Source of the DNA: Stutzerimonas nitrititolerans
GTDB lineage: Bacteria; Pseudomonadota; Gammaproteobacteria; Pseudomonadales; Pseudomonadaceae
Length of the DNA: 64,000 nucleotides
NCBI RefSeq assembly: GCF_003696285.1
Contig: NZ_RFFL01000014.1
Location: forward strand, 84,204 to 148,203
Reading direction: 5' to 3'
Part shown: positions 57,276-64,000 of the stretch, in pieces
Position numbering within the stretch: the stretch's first letter is position 1
Layout: every line of letters starts with the position of its first letter
The notes under the pieces: model-generated
What the model was told of the DNA's origin: nothing
What the model saw: only the letters and a program-made list of their open reading frames with translations
Databases searched by the model: none
Position numbers and translations under genes: made by a program

Positions 57276-59332
57276 ATGGAGGCTCCAATCGATCCGCTGG
57301 GCAGTACCGGGTTTGCTGGCTGTATGCAGACGCTGGCGGGGGCGTCCGCATACAGCGCCAGCCTCAGTCCGTGCAGCGTCTGGGCCGTGCTGCGGGCAAT
57401 ACGTGTGGGGTTCGCCTGCAGGGCGCGCAGCAGGGCATCCAGCTCCTGTCGCAACCGCGGCGGGGCGGGCAACTGCCGGTGCGTTTTCGCGCAGGCGATG
57501 AAATAGTCGTGAATGCCGTTCAGCACGGGTTGCAGCTGCTGCTCCAGTGCAGGGGTAAGGCGCAGCTCGTGCAGTTCCAGCAGGCGAAAACAGATGCGCA
57601 GTTCGCGGGTCGCGTCGTTCAGCGCCAGGCCGTTGTCACCCAGCTGGCCCAGGCGCGGCAATAGCTGGCCGGTCCGGTCGATGATGCTCGAGGCGACATC
57701 GGCAGGGTTCTGCCGGCGCCCGCTGATGGCAAGTTCGGCCAGCTTCAACCAGCCGTGTCGCGCCAGACGTCGCGCTGCCCAGAGCGTGCCGAACGGCTTG
57801 GTCAGGCGTGCCCAGAGCAGGGCGAAGATAACTCCGAGCACCGTGGAAATGGCGATATCGGCGAACAGCTCGAAGTCGGCCTTGAAGCTGTCCTGAAGCG
57901 TGATGCTGGAAATGGTCTGCACCGCCACCAGAATCACCGTGCCCGCATATTGCGGTCGCCCGGCCAGCGTGCCGAGCAGCAACAGTGGAATGGCGAGCAG
58001 GGTCGCCAGGCTGCCGAAATCGTGCACGTTGGGCATGAGCGCGAACAGGTAGATGCCGGCGGCCAGCATGGAAATCACCGTGGCCACCAGAAACGACTTG
58101 ATGAAGGGCGCGGGGTTGTCCTGGTTGGCGAAGAAACAGCCCGAGACGGCTGCGATGAACACGCCGCTGTAGCCATGTTCCCAGCCGGACACGAACCACA
58201 GCATGCTCAGGCAGAAGACCGACACCGCGACCGACGCGGCCGAGAATGCCAGCAGGCCACGATCGTAATGGCGTGGGCCGCCCACCAGCTGCTGAACGCG
58301 GTAGCGCAGCTCGACGGGCTTGTCGGCATGCCCCTGGAGAAACTGCTGGTGCAGGTTGCAGCAGTCCTGCCACAAGTCGATCAATGCACGCAGCTGGCGC
58401 AAGCCGCTGTCGATGACCAGCGCGTAATGCGGATGGGTATCGCACAGCCAGGCTTCCAGTTGCAGACTGCGCTCGCGCAACTGTTCGGCCGTGGTCTGGC
58501 GATCCGCTCCCTGAATCCAGGCGTCCACCCAGGCCAGGTGTTCCTCCAGCTCCGGCAGCAGGCCATCCGCTTCCCGTTGCAGTCGATGCAGCGCATCGGC
58601 GGTGGAGATCAACTGTGGCATCAGCATCGCCATGCGTGCCCGGAACTCGCGGGCATGAACGGTCGAGCGATGGCTGCTGCTGTCGTACGCCAGGTGCGTG
58701 ATCATGCTGTCGAGCCCCATCACGTCCACCAGCAGTACGTTCAGCGCATGCTGGTCCGTCTCACCCAGGTGATGCGAATTGAGCATGCGACTGACGGCGG
58801 CCCGGCCATCGTGCAGCAACAGCCCCATCTTCTCGCCCAGCACCGGGGCGATCCGGCTGGGAAACAACACGGCATTGACCAGGCTGGCGCAGACGATGCC
58901 CAGCAGGATCTCTTCCGAGCGGGCGAGCGCGACGTCGAAGATGGTCGCCGGATGGTTGACCTCGGCCAGGCTGATCAGCGGCACCGTATAGGCCGCGAGC
59001 AGGAAGATGTAGCTGCGCGGAGAGCGATCGCTCAGCGCCAGATAGAGCAGGGCGCCGATCCAGACGGAAATCGCCAGGCTGAGCATCACCGGCTGCTGGG
59101 CGAACATCGGCAGAAGGACCACCGACGCCGCCGCGCCCAGCAAGGTGCCAAGCGCACGGTAGATCGCCTTCGACCGGGTGGCGCCGGACAAGGGATGAGA
59201 GACGACGTACACCGAGGCCATGGCCCAGTAAGGGTTGTCCAGCGGTATCGCGAGGGCGAGATAGAGCGCAAGCAAGGCGGCAATCAGCGCTTTGGCGGAA
59301 AACAGCCATTCACGCCAGGTCGGCATGTTCAT
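57272..59332 (-). CDS. FUSC-family exporter, aromatic-acid type
   Basis: Inner-membrane pump of 686 residues with two membrane blocks (about residues 10-170 and 370-520), each followed by a helical cytoplasmic part, as in AaeB and related exporters of aromatic carboxylic acids. Segments seen are NPYWAMASVYVVSHPLSGAT and GVFIAAVSGCFFANQDNPAP. ATG codons at 59332 and 59326 are both possible; neither has a strong ribosome site. It is the first gene of the FUSC-DUF1656-HlyD-NodT operon and is divergent from an AraC-type regulator. Confidence 0.92.
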   Translation of the reverse strand: MNMPTWREWLFSAKALIAALLALYLALAIPLDNPYWAMASVYVVSHPLSGATRSKAIYRALGTLLGAAASVVLLPMFAQQPVMLSLAISVWIGALLYLALSDRSPRSYIFLLAAYTVPLISLAEVNHPATIFDVALARSEEILLGIVCASLVNAVLFPSRIAPVLGEKMGLLLHDGRAAVSRMLNSHHLGETDQHALNVLLVDVMGLDSMITHLAYDSSSHRSTVHAREFRARMAMLMPQLISTADALHRLQREADGLLPELEEHLAWVDAWIQGADRQTTAEQLRERSLQLEAWLCDTHPHYALVIDSGLRQLRALIDLWQDCCNLHQQFLQGHADKPVELRYRVQQLVGGPRHYDRGLLAFSAASVAVSVFCLSMLWFVSGWEHGYSGVFIAAVSGCFFANQDNPAPFIKSFLVATVISMLAAGIYLFALMPNVHDFGSLATLLAIPLLLLGTLAGRPQYAGTVILVAVQTISSITLQDSFKADFELFADIAISTVLGVIFALLWARLTKPFGTLWAARRLARHGWLKLAELAISGRRQNPADVASSIIDRTGQLLPRLGQLGDNGLALNDATRELRICFRLLELHELRLTPALEQQLQPVLNGIHDYFIACAKTHRQLPAPPRLRQELDALLRALQANPTRIARSTAQTLHGLRLALYADAPASVCIQPANPVLPSGSIGASI

Positions 59333-59513
59333 GGATAGAATGTTCGATCTTTTTCTGATGCCGTACCGAAGAGGAGGATTACCGAGGCGGTACGGCTGCA
59401 CACAAGTCGTTACATTTAACGTCAAGGCGACGTGACAGATCGAACAACCAATCGGACAAATCGCTCAAATTCCTACCTGCGCGTTTATGTCGCGCCCGGA
59501 CTTCGGAAATCCG

Positions 59514-60398
59514 ATGAAAGACATCCCCAACTACGCGCTGTATGGTGAGCGTGCGCGGCCGGCATGGCAGGACATGCTGCATCTGGAGTGGATCAACGAG
59601 CGCAGCGAACTGCACCAACGTGAGATCAAGCCCCACCAGCACGACTCATTGCTCCAGATTCTCTATATCCGCAGCGGTGTGGGTGAGGTGTCGCTGGAAA
59701 ACAGCCGCATGCCGTTCGAGGCCCCGTGCCTGATATTGCTGCCGCGCCGGACCGTACATGCCTTCACCTATAGCCAGGATTGCGACGGTCCGGTGATCAC
59801 CGCCGCGCAGCGACCGCTGGAATCGATGGCGGGCATCCTGTCCAGCGAGCTGCTGGCCATGATCCAGCGTCCGCGCGTATTTCCGCTGCCATGGCAGGCC
59901 AACGGCGAAGAGCCGATCTGGCCGCTGTTCCGCCTCATCGAGGAGGAGGCGGACAGCCCCGAGCGCGGCAACGTGGCGGCGGGGCACGCCTTGCTGCTGG
60001 CCCTGCTGATGCGCATCGCGCGCCTGGAGGCACCGGCTCCGGCGCAGCCGATCAGCAACCCGCGCCATGTCGCCGTGCTGAATCGATTCCGCGAGCTGGT
60101 GGACGCGCATTTTCGCAATCACTGGTCACTCGCACGCTACGCGGAAACCCTGGGCGTTACGCCGACGACGCTGGGCCGTATCTGCCGCAACGAACTGGGC
60201 GAATCGCCGACATCTGTGATCAACGAGCGCACCATCCGTGAAGCGCAGAGGCAACTGGCGTACACGGAACGGGAAATCAAACAGATCGCCCATGAACTGG
60301 GATTCGCCGACAGCGCCTATTTCAGCCGTTATTTCCGCAAGCATGCCGGCCAGAGACCCAGTGAATTCCGCATGGCGTTTCGCCGGGTAGGGAGTTAG
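59514..60398 (+). CDS. AraC-family regulator (PobR-like)
   Basis: Regulator of 294 residues. It has an N-terminal cupin-type effector domain (HQHDSLLQILYIRSG, LLPRRTVHAFTYS) and a C-terminal pair of helix-turn-helix units (SLARYAETLGVTPTTLGRIC; IKQIAHELGFADSAYFSRYF). The start at 59514 begins the conserved IPNYALYGE region and has a purine-rich site; an ATG at 59487 has none. It is divergent from the efflux operon and its probable activator, likely answering to an aromatic acid. Its stop codon TAG coincides with the first bases of the palindromic element at 60396. Confidence 0.9.
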   Translation: MKDIPNYALYGERARPAWQDMLHLEWINERSELHQREIKPHQHDSLLQILYIRSGVGEVSLENSRMPFEAPCLILLPRRTVHAFTYSQDCDGPVITAAQRPLESMAGILSSELLAMIQRPRVFPLPWQANGEEPIWPLFRLIEEEADSPERGNVAAGHALLLALLMRIARLEAPAPAQPISNPRHVAVLNRFRELVDAHFRNHWSLARYAETLGVTPTTLGRICRNELGESPTSVINERTIREAQRQLAYTEREIKQIAHELGFADSAYFSRYFRKHAGQRPSEFRMAFRRVGS

Positions 60399-60668
60399 GG
60401 TCTGTTCCCGTTTCGTCGCACTCCGCGTTGCTGCGGCAAATGTCGCCAGGCCGGGCGGCGTTCCGCAAGGCGCGGGACTCGCTCCCTTGCCAAGTTCCGC
60501 AACGCCGCATGGCGACATTTGCCGCGCAACCCTTCGGGCCGGGCCTGTTTTTGCGCGATGCGGCGTTTCTCGTCGCTTATTTGGAACGACCAAACTTCGC
60601 TTCTCGTGCCTTGCCTCGCGCAAAAACAGGCTCCGGCGCGAACGCGTACGAAACGGGAACAGACCCTA
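60396..60668. mobile_element. 273-bp nested-palindrome element, MITE-like
   Basis: Terminal inverted repeats of 21 bp (60396-60416 and 60648-60668) start with TAGGGTCTG and enclose no reading frame of note. Inside are two further hairpins: 60427-60448 with 60510-60530 (nearly perfect 21 bp, itself holding 60455-60462 with 60501-60508), and 60543-60558 with 60616-60631 (16 bp, perfect), the latter with a small inner stem 60580-60594. Each end carries TA, as expected after insertion at a TA target. This fits a non-autonomous transposable element. No transposase is in the window. Confidence 0.75.
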
Positions 60669-60828
60669 GGCGCATTTCGTGCCTCAGCGCGGCTGAAAGG
60701 GGCAGGGTAGAGCCTTGGAACGAACTGTTGCAGGCAAAGAGGCTCCACATGCAAGGGAGAAAGCCCAGCGGCAGATATTGCCCGTCGGTCTTCCCCTGAC
60801 ATAAGAAGAAAATCCATGGAGTCGCTCA

Positions 60829-62067
60829 ATGCCTGTCGTATCCAATGTCGTTCCTTTCAAACGCCTCATCCTGGCTACCGCAATGACCCTTTCAGCCTCC
60901 CTGTGCCTGGCTGCCGAAGTGACGAACCCGCATGCCGATGAGCCCATCGGCACCGTCCAGCAGGTCTATGACGGCGCGCTCATGCCTGGCATCCAGGTGA
61001 ACACCTTCCGCAACATCGATCGACTGTTCGCCACTGGTGCGGTCAGGCAGGGCGGTAAGGTGCTGCCGCTTCCCGCCGCACAGAAGCCGCTGGAGAACTT
61101 CAAGTTCGAGTCCAACGGCAAGCCATACGACCTGTACGACTACGTGTCGCTTAACCGTGTCAGCGGCTTGCTGGTCATCAAGGATGGCAAGATCGCCCAC
61201 GAGAACTACCAGCTCGGCAACACCGAAGACACCCGCTGGATGTCCATGTCGGTGGTGAAATCCATCACCGCCACGCTGGTCGGCGCGGCCATCCAGGACG
61301 GGCACATCAAGAGCATCGACGATCTCATCGTCCAATACCTGCCGGAGCTCAAGGGCAGCGCCTATGACGGTGTGAGCGTGCGCAATCTGCTGCAAATGGC
61401 CTCAGGCGTGGGCTGGAACGAGACCTACACCGACCCGAAATCGGACCGTCGCCGCATGCTCGAAGTGCAGAACGCCCAGACACCCGGTGGCGTGCTGGCA
61501 TTGATGGCCAAACTGCCTCGCGCCGCCGAGCCAGGCACACGCTGGAACTACAGCACGGGCGAAACCCACGTCGCCGGGGCGCTGGTTCGCGCTGCGGTCG
61601 GCAAGCCGGTGAGCCAGTATCTGTCGGAGCGGATCTGGAGCAAGGTCGGCATGGAGTCGGACGCCACCTGGTGGCTCGAATCGCCCGATGGCCTCGAGGT
61701 AGGCGGCAGCGGCCTTTCCGCGACGCTGCGCGACTACGGCCGTTTCGGCCTGTTCCTGCTCAACGACGGTGTCGCCGGTGACGAACGCATCCTGCCCGAG
61801 GGATGGATCGAAGAAGCGGGCTCGCCGAAGACCATCGACGGCAAGCAGGTCGACTACGGCTACATGCTGTGGCCGATTCCCGAGTCCGAAGGCACGCCGA
61901 ACGAAGGCGCCTTCGAAGCCCGCGGCATCTTCGGCCAGCACGTCTACATGAACCCACGGGAGAACGTCGTGATCGTGGTATGGGGCGCGCTGCCCAAACC
62001 GCAGGGCATGGCGCCGATCAAGGACAACGATTTCTTCGCTGCAGCCGTCGAGGCGCTGAAGCGGTAA
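60829..62067 (+). CDS. Exported serine hydrolase of the beta-lactamase/EstB family
   Basis: Penicillin-binding-fold hydrolase of 412 residues. A signal peptide ends near LCLAAE (residue 29). The SxxK motif is SVVK with Ser141 and Lys144, and the second motif is YST at 241-243 in WNYSTGE. The C-terminal region has FGQHVYMNPRENVVIVVWG. Members are esterases, amidases or D-peptidases rather than true beta-lactamases; the substrate is unknown. A GGAG site precedes the ATG. It stands alone between the palindromic element and the dif site. Confidence 0.88.
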   Translation: MPVVSNVVPFKRLILATAMTLSASLCLAAEVTNPHADEPIGTVQQVYDGALMPGIQVNTFRNIDRLFATGAVRQGGKVLPLPAAQKPLENFKFESNGKPYDLYDYVSLNRVSGLLVIKDGKIAHENYQLGNTEDTRWMSMSVVKSITATLVGAAIQDGHIKSIDDLIVQYLPELKGSAYDGVSVRNLLQMASGVGWNETYTDPKSDRRRMLEVQNAQTPGGVLALMAKLPRAAEPGTRWNYSTGETHVAGALVRAAVGKPVSQYLSERIWSKVGMESDATWWLESPDGLEVGGSGLSATLRDYGRFGLFLLNDGVAGDERILPEGWIEEAGSPKTIDGKQVDYGYMLWPIPESEGTPNEGAFEARGIFGQHVYMNPRENVVIVVWGALPKPQGMAPIKDNDFFAAAVEALKR

Positions 62068-62085
62068 TCGTCGTTTCGTTGACCG

Positions 62086-62110
62086 AGCCCGTCCTTAACT
62101 TGGGCGGGCT
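62086..62110 (+). terminator. Hairpin after the serine hydrolase gene
   Basis: AGCCCGTCC (62086-62094) pairs with GGGCGGGCT (62102-62110) around a 7-base loop with one G-T pair, 18 bases past the stop. Only a weak T-rich tail follows. Confidence 0.6.
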
Positions 62111-62492
62111 TGGTATCGCAGCGCTGCTGAGGAGTCAGTGCGATCACTCAACGATCAACGATGGCGCATCCATCATTTCCCACCCGACCTCAGCTTATCA
62201 TGCTTCGCATAATCTATATTATGTTAAATAAGCCGTTATGGTTACGCCTGAGGCATATGTGGCTCCTGACAATAAAAGAGACAAATCTTGCTCAAAAAAA
62301 ATACAGATTAATCAATGATATGGAAGCTGCAGGATCCTGGAGACCCTTTCGTTGCCCGCCGATATACAGTCAAAAAAGTGGACTCCTGAAGCAATTTTGA
62401 CTGGTTAAAAAAAATAAAAACAAGACTAGAAATGCTCTGCTACGGTTACGGAAAGCAACTCTAGATTTCGCCACCGGCCGCTGGAGTCTCCG
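62111..62492. other. AT-rich non-coding region containing dif
   Basis: No gene is supported. Composition shifts from GC-rich to AT-rich at about 62180 and stays AT-richer to the window end. The dif site is inside. Several A-runs lie at 62290-62420. The promoter of the recombinase gene should be in the right part; no convincing boxes were found. Confidence 0.5.
62202..62229 (+). other. dif: Chromosome dimer resolution site dif (XerC/XerD)
   Basis: The 28 bases consist of an XerC arm GCTTCGCATAA (62202-62212), a six-base centre TCTATA (62213-62218) and an XerD arm TTATGTTAAAT (62219-62229). They match the E. coli dif site at 25 of 28 positions, with the XerD arm identical. The changes are two in the outer XerC arm and one in the centre (E. 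coli TGTATA). The site marks the replication terminus where FtsK-activated XerCD resolves chromosome dimers. It lies at a sharp composition boundary beside a recombinase gene. Confidence 0.9.
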
Positions 62493-63674
62493 ATGCCAGC
62501 ATACACCATAGACCCGCATCCACTCTTTGCCGGTCCCGAGTCAATGGTCCTGGGCATCGAGCAGTATTATGCTCGCTACCCCTGTGTTGCGGCCTACCTC
62601 AAGAGTTTCTCGACTGAGCTTGATGTCGAGAAGGATTTTAAATGGAGCCTGCGCTTCCTTGCGCGCCATAACCGTGCCCCGGGGACTTTCGGTAATTACC
62701 GTACATTTGTTGAGCGCTTGCTTCTTTGGAGCTGGGTTTTTGCCGGAAAATCGGCGTTGACGTTAAACCGTGATCAATTTGGACAGTTCCTCTCTTTCTG
62801 CAAAAAGCCACCTTCGAATTGGGTCGGTGCTTCGCCGGCGGTCCGATTTATTCAAGATGATGGGAATTGGACTTTTAACGAAGGCTGGCGACCTTTCGAT
62901 ATTCGAAGCCAAACAGAGGCTGACTCCTATCGACCGTTTACGGGTACCTTGCGACAGATACACAGCATCTGTAGTTCTTTTTACAATTTTCTCCATGCAG
63001 AAGATGCGGCAGCACTCAATCCGGTCACTGCGTCTCGATCGCACAATGGAAATGCAGAGAGTGGGATTTACCCTGTTCGCAGATATCTTAGTTCAGACCA
63101 GCTATATCATGTATTACGGATTCTAGAGTGCCGCGCAGTAGTCAATCCGACAGACGAGCGTGCTCTTTTTATAGTGGCGGCGACGGTTTTTATGTACTTG
63201 CGAGCTGCGGATCTCGCAAAATCTGGCGAATACTGTCCAAGTATGGATTGCTTCGTGCTTGAGGACGGCAAGTGGTGGCTGGTGCTAGATGCTCCAGGCA
63301 CGCCGTCGCAAAGGCTCGCAGTCAACCCAAAATTCTTGCCCTATCTGAAACGCTACCGGAAAAGCCGAGGTCTATCGCCGTTGCCGGAGCAAGATGAGGG
63401 AGTACCCATGTTGGAGACTAGCTATGGGCGTCCGGGGCTTTCTGTTCGTCAAATTCGAGATATTGTTCAAGGAGCTCTCAGACAGGTGCATGCGGCTATT
63501 ACCTCTTCAGGAGAATGTGGTGATCATTGGAATGTTTTACTTGGATCTAGCCTCAGGTTTTTGAGGGACAGTGGCGCGAGGAGTGCTGCTCAAACCCGCG
63601 AGCCCGCCGAACTGCAGCGAGATCTACGTATTACGAGTATCGCTTACACCTACGGCAGATATTACCGTGAGTGA
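62493..63674 (+). CDS. Divergent tyrosine recombinase/integrase-like protein
   Basis: Protein of 393 residues with the layout of tyrosine recombinases. An N-terminal SAM-like helical domain (about 45-165, with APGTFGNYRTFVERLLLWSW) is followed by a catalytic domain. Arg237 in FMYLRAADLAKSGEY fits the first catalytic arginine. The second box, normally HxxR, appears as SSLRFLRDSG, so the His is replaced by Ser while Arg is kept. A C-terminal SIAYTYGRYY can supply the nucleophilic Tyr. Codon use is much less GC-rich than in all genes to the left, indicating transfer. It is not XerC or XerD. Activity is uncertain. Confidence 0.7.
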   Translation: MPAYTIDPHPLFAGPESMVLGIEQYYARYPCVAAYLKSFSTELDVEKDFKWSLRFLARHNRAPGTFGNYRTFVERLLLWSWVFAGKSALTLNRDQFGQFLSFCKKPPSNWVGASPAVRFIQDDGNWTFNEGWRPFDIRSQTEADSYRPFTGTLRQIHSICSSFYNFLHAEDAAALNPVTASRSHNGNAESGIYPVRRYLSSDQLYHVLRILECRAVVNPTDERALFIVAATVFMYLRAADLAKSGEYCPSMDCFVLEDGKWWLVLDAPGTPSQRLAVNPKFLPYLKRYRKSRGLSPLPEQDEGVPMLETSYGRPGLSVRQIRDIVQGALRQVHAAITSSGECGDHWNVLLGSSLRFLRDSGARSAAQTREPAELQRDLRITSIAYTYGRYYRE

Positions 63675-63706
63675 AGTAACGACCAGCTTGCGGTCAAGGT
63701 GCTTGT

Positions 63707-63736
63707 AATATCCGATAATCACCAGACCCGGATATT
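63707..63736. repeat. 8-bp inverted repeat after the recombinase gene
   Basis: AATATCCG (63707-63714) and CGGATATT (63729-63736) are perfect inverted copies separated by 14 bases, starting 33 bases past the recombinase stop. It could be a terminator stem or a protein-binding site. Confidence 0.45.
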
Positions 63737-63785
63737 GCTCTATACTGATCCAGAAGCGCTGATTTAGATGCATTCTTTAGTGATC

Positions 63786-63925
63786 TGAACTAAAGATTCG
63801 AATTTCTGGTAACTACAGATTCGAAACGGGATTGAGCTCTCCGTTTCTAACCTTCGGTTCACTCTGTGCCCTCCCGTTTCCAATCTTTGGTTCACGTGCT
63901 TCGCCGTTTCTAATCTTCAGTTCAC
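63786..63925. repeat. Cluster of five copies of a 22-bp motif
   Basis: Three direct copies of CCGTTTCYAAYCTTYRGTTCAC lie at 63841-63862, 63874-63895 and 63904-63925, spaced 33 and 30 bases. Two less exact copies in the opposite orientation lie at 63786-63802 (partial) and 63809-63829. The two groups face each other across 63830-63840. The layout resembles multiple recombinase- or transposase-binding sites at an element end, or iterons. Confidence 0.75.
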
Positions 63926-63998
63926 CGGAGCGTCCATTCGATTCGGTCACGCATCTCTCGATCAGTTGATGAATCACCCCGGGTTTCGTGGAGGCCTC
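63813..63998 (-). CDS. Possible 3' end of a minus-strand gene with short peptide repeats
   Basis: Read leftward from the window edge, one frame stays open for 61 codons to a TAG at 63815-63813. Because the 22-bp DNA repeats are spaced by multiples of three, they translate as GELKIRNGEAR, EPKIGNGRAQS and EPKVRNGELNP. The start would lie outside the window. No family is recognised. The open frame may simply follow from the repeats, since two more copies lie outside it. Confidence 0.3.
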   Translation of the reverse strand, partial: EASTKPGVIHQLIERCVTESNGRSGELKIRNGEAREPKIGNGRAQSEPKVRNGELNPVSNL

Positions 63999-64000
63999 AA

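Larger units (their letters stand above)
63675..64000. other. Non-coding or repeat-bearing end of window
   Basis: The last 326 bases contain no complete gene. They hold a short inverted repeat, two inverted and three direct copies of a 22-bp motif, and possibly the 3' end of a minus-strand gene; these are listed separately. Confidence 0.5.

Noticed and set aside
60396..60668. Integron attC site or CRISPR
   Set aside because: The terminal inverted repeats with TA ends and multiple internal hairpins do not fit attC core sites, and there are no regularly spaced direct repeats.
62161..62400. A 79-codon frame covering dif
   Set aside because: No ribosome site, AT-rich low-complexity content with a lysine run, and it runs over the dif site.
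62493..63674. XerC or XerD
   Set aside because: It is about 90 residues too long, lacks the conserved Xer catalytic boxes, and has foreign codon use; host XerCD would be encoded elsewhere.
63841..63925. CRISPR array
   Set aside because: Only three direct 22-bp units with 8-11-base gaps, diverged repeats, and inverted copies alongside; no cas genes.

Overview
The window comes from a GC-rich gammaproteobacterium, most likely Pseudomonas in the broad sense. The evidence is the pedE/pedF quinoprotein ethanol-oxidation cluster, Pseudomonas-type small families (DUF1652, DUF2790, DUF2934), a REP pair of Pseudomonas type, and a glycogen/trehalose plus NHEJ gene set. From memory, that set matches the stress-gene region around PA2134-PA2192 of P. 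aeruginosa PAO1. The species cannot be fixed from the sequence alone.

Region by region. 1-3.7 kb: PQQ-dependent ethanol oxidation (5' part of a Ca-type PQQ alcohol dehydrogenase, divergent cytochrome c550, SoxYZ-like carrier, zinc metallohydrolase). 3.7-8.8 kb: a LysR regulator divergent from an oxidoreductase, a stress-type SDR, Ku, and a stand-alone LigD-type polymerase. 8.9-14.5 kb: a complete selenocysteine-containing formate dehydrogenase operon (fdnGHI-fdhE) with a readable SECIS hairpin. 14.8-22.5 kb: glgE, treS-maltokinase fusion, glgB. 23.3-26.0 kb: cadR/cadA metal resistance with a MerR-type operator. 26.2-32.8 kb: a CurA-like reductase, an MFS transporter, and a fully overlapping membrane-lipid operon (DUF72, ybhP, clsB, ybhN). 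33-36.8 kb: LysR, YgiD dioxygenase, DUF2218, cytochrome b561, M23 peptidase. 37-47.8 kb: minus-strand glgA-treZ-malQ-treY-DUF2934, then glgX. 48-53.3 kb: PncC-like protein, DUF892 protein, small proteins, full LigD, DUF2790. 53.6-60.4 kb: LysR, and an overlapping four-gene aromatic-acid-type efflux operon (FUSC, DUF1656, HlyD, NodT) divergent from an AraC regulator. 60.4-60.8 kb: a nested-palindrome element that looks like a MITE. 60.8-62.1 kb: a periplasmic serine hydrolase. 62.1-64 kb: a dif site followed by AT-richer DNA with a divergent tyrosine recombinase and a cluster of 22-bp repeats.

How it works together. Most of the left 53 kb is a stress module: trehalose is made from alpha-glucan by TreY/TreZ, interconverted with maltose and maltose-1-phosphate by TreS-Mak, polymerised by GlgE, branched by GlgB and debranched by GlgX. 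Ku, LigD and an extra polymerase give end joining in non-growing cells. Cardiolipin synthase, DUF892 and SDR proteins fit the same theme. Candidate AlgU-type promoters precede glgE and glgA.

The most interesting signal is at the right edge. Positions 62202-62229 match the E. coli dif site at 25 of 28 bases, so this is the replication terminus. Five KOPS-like octamers seen on the + strand point toward it. Immediately beyond lies AT-richer DNA encoding a recombinase whose HxxR box appears to read SxxR, then two inverted and three direct copies of a 22-bp motif. This looks like the left end of an undescribed element inserted at or next to dif.
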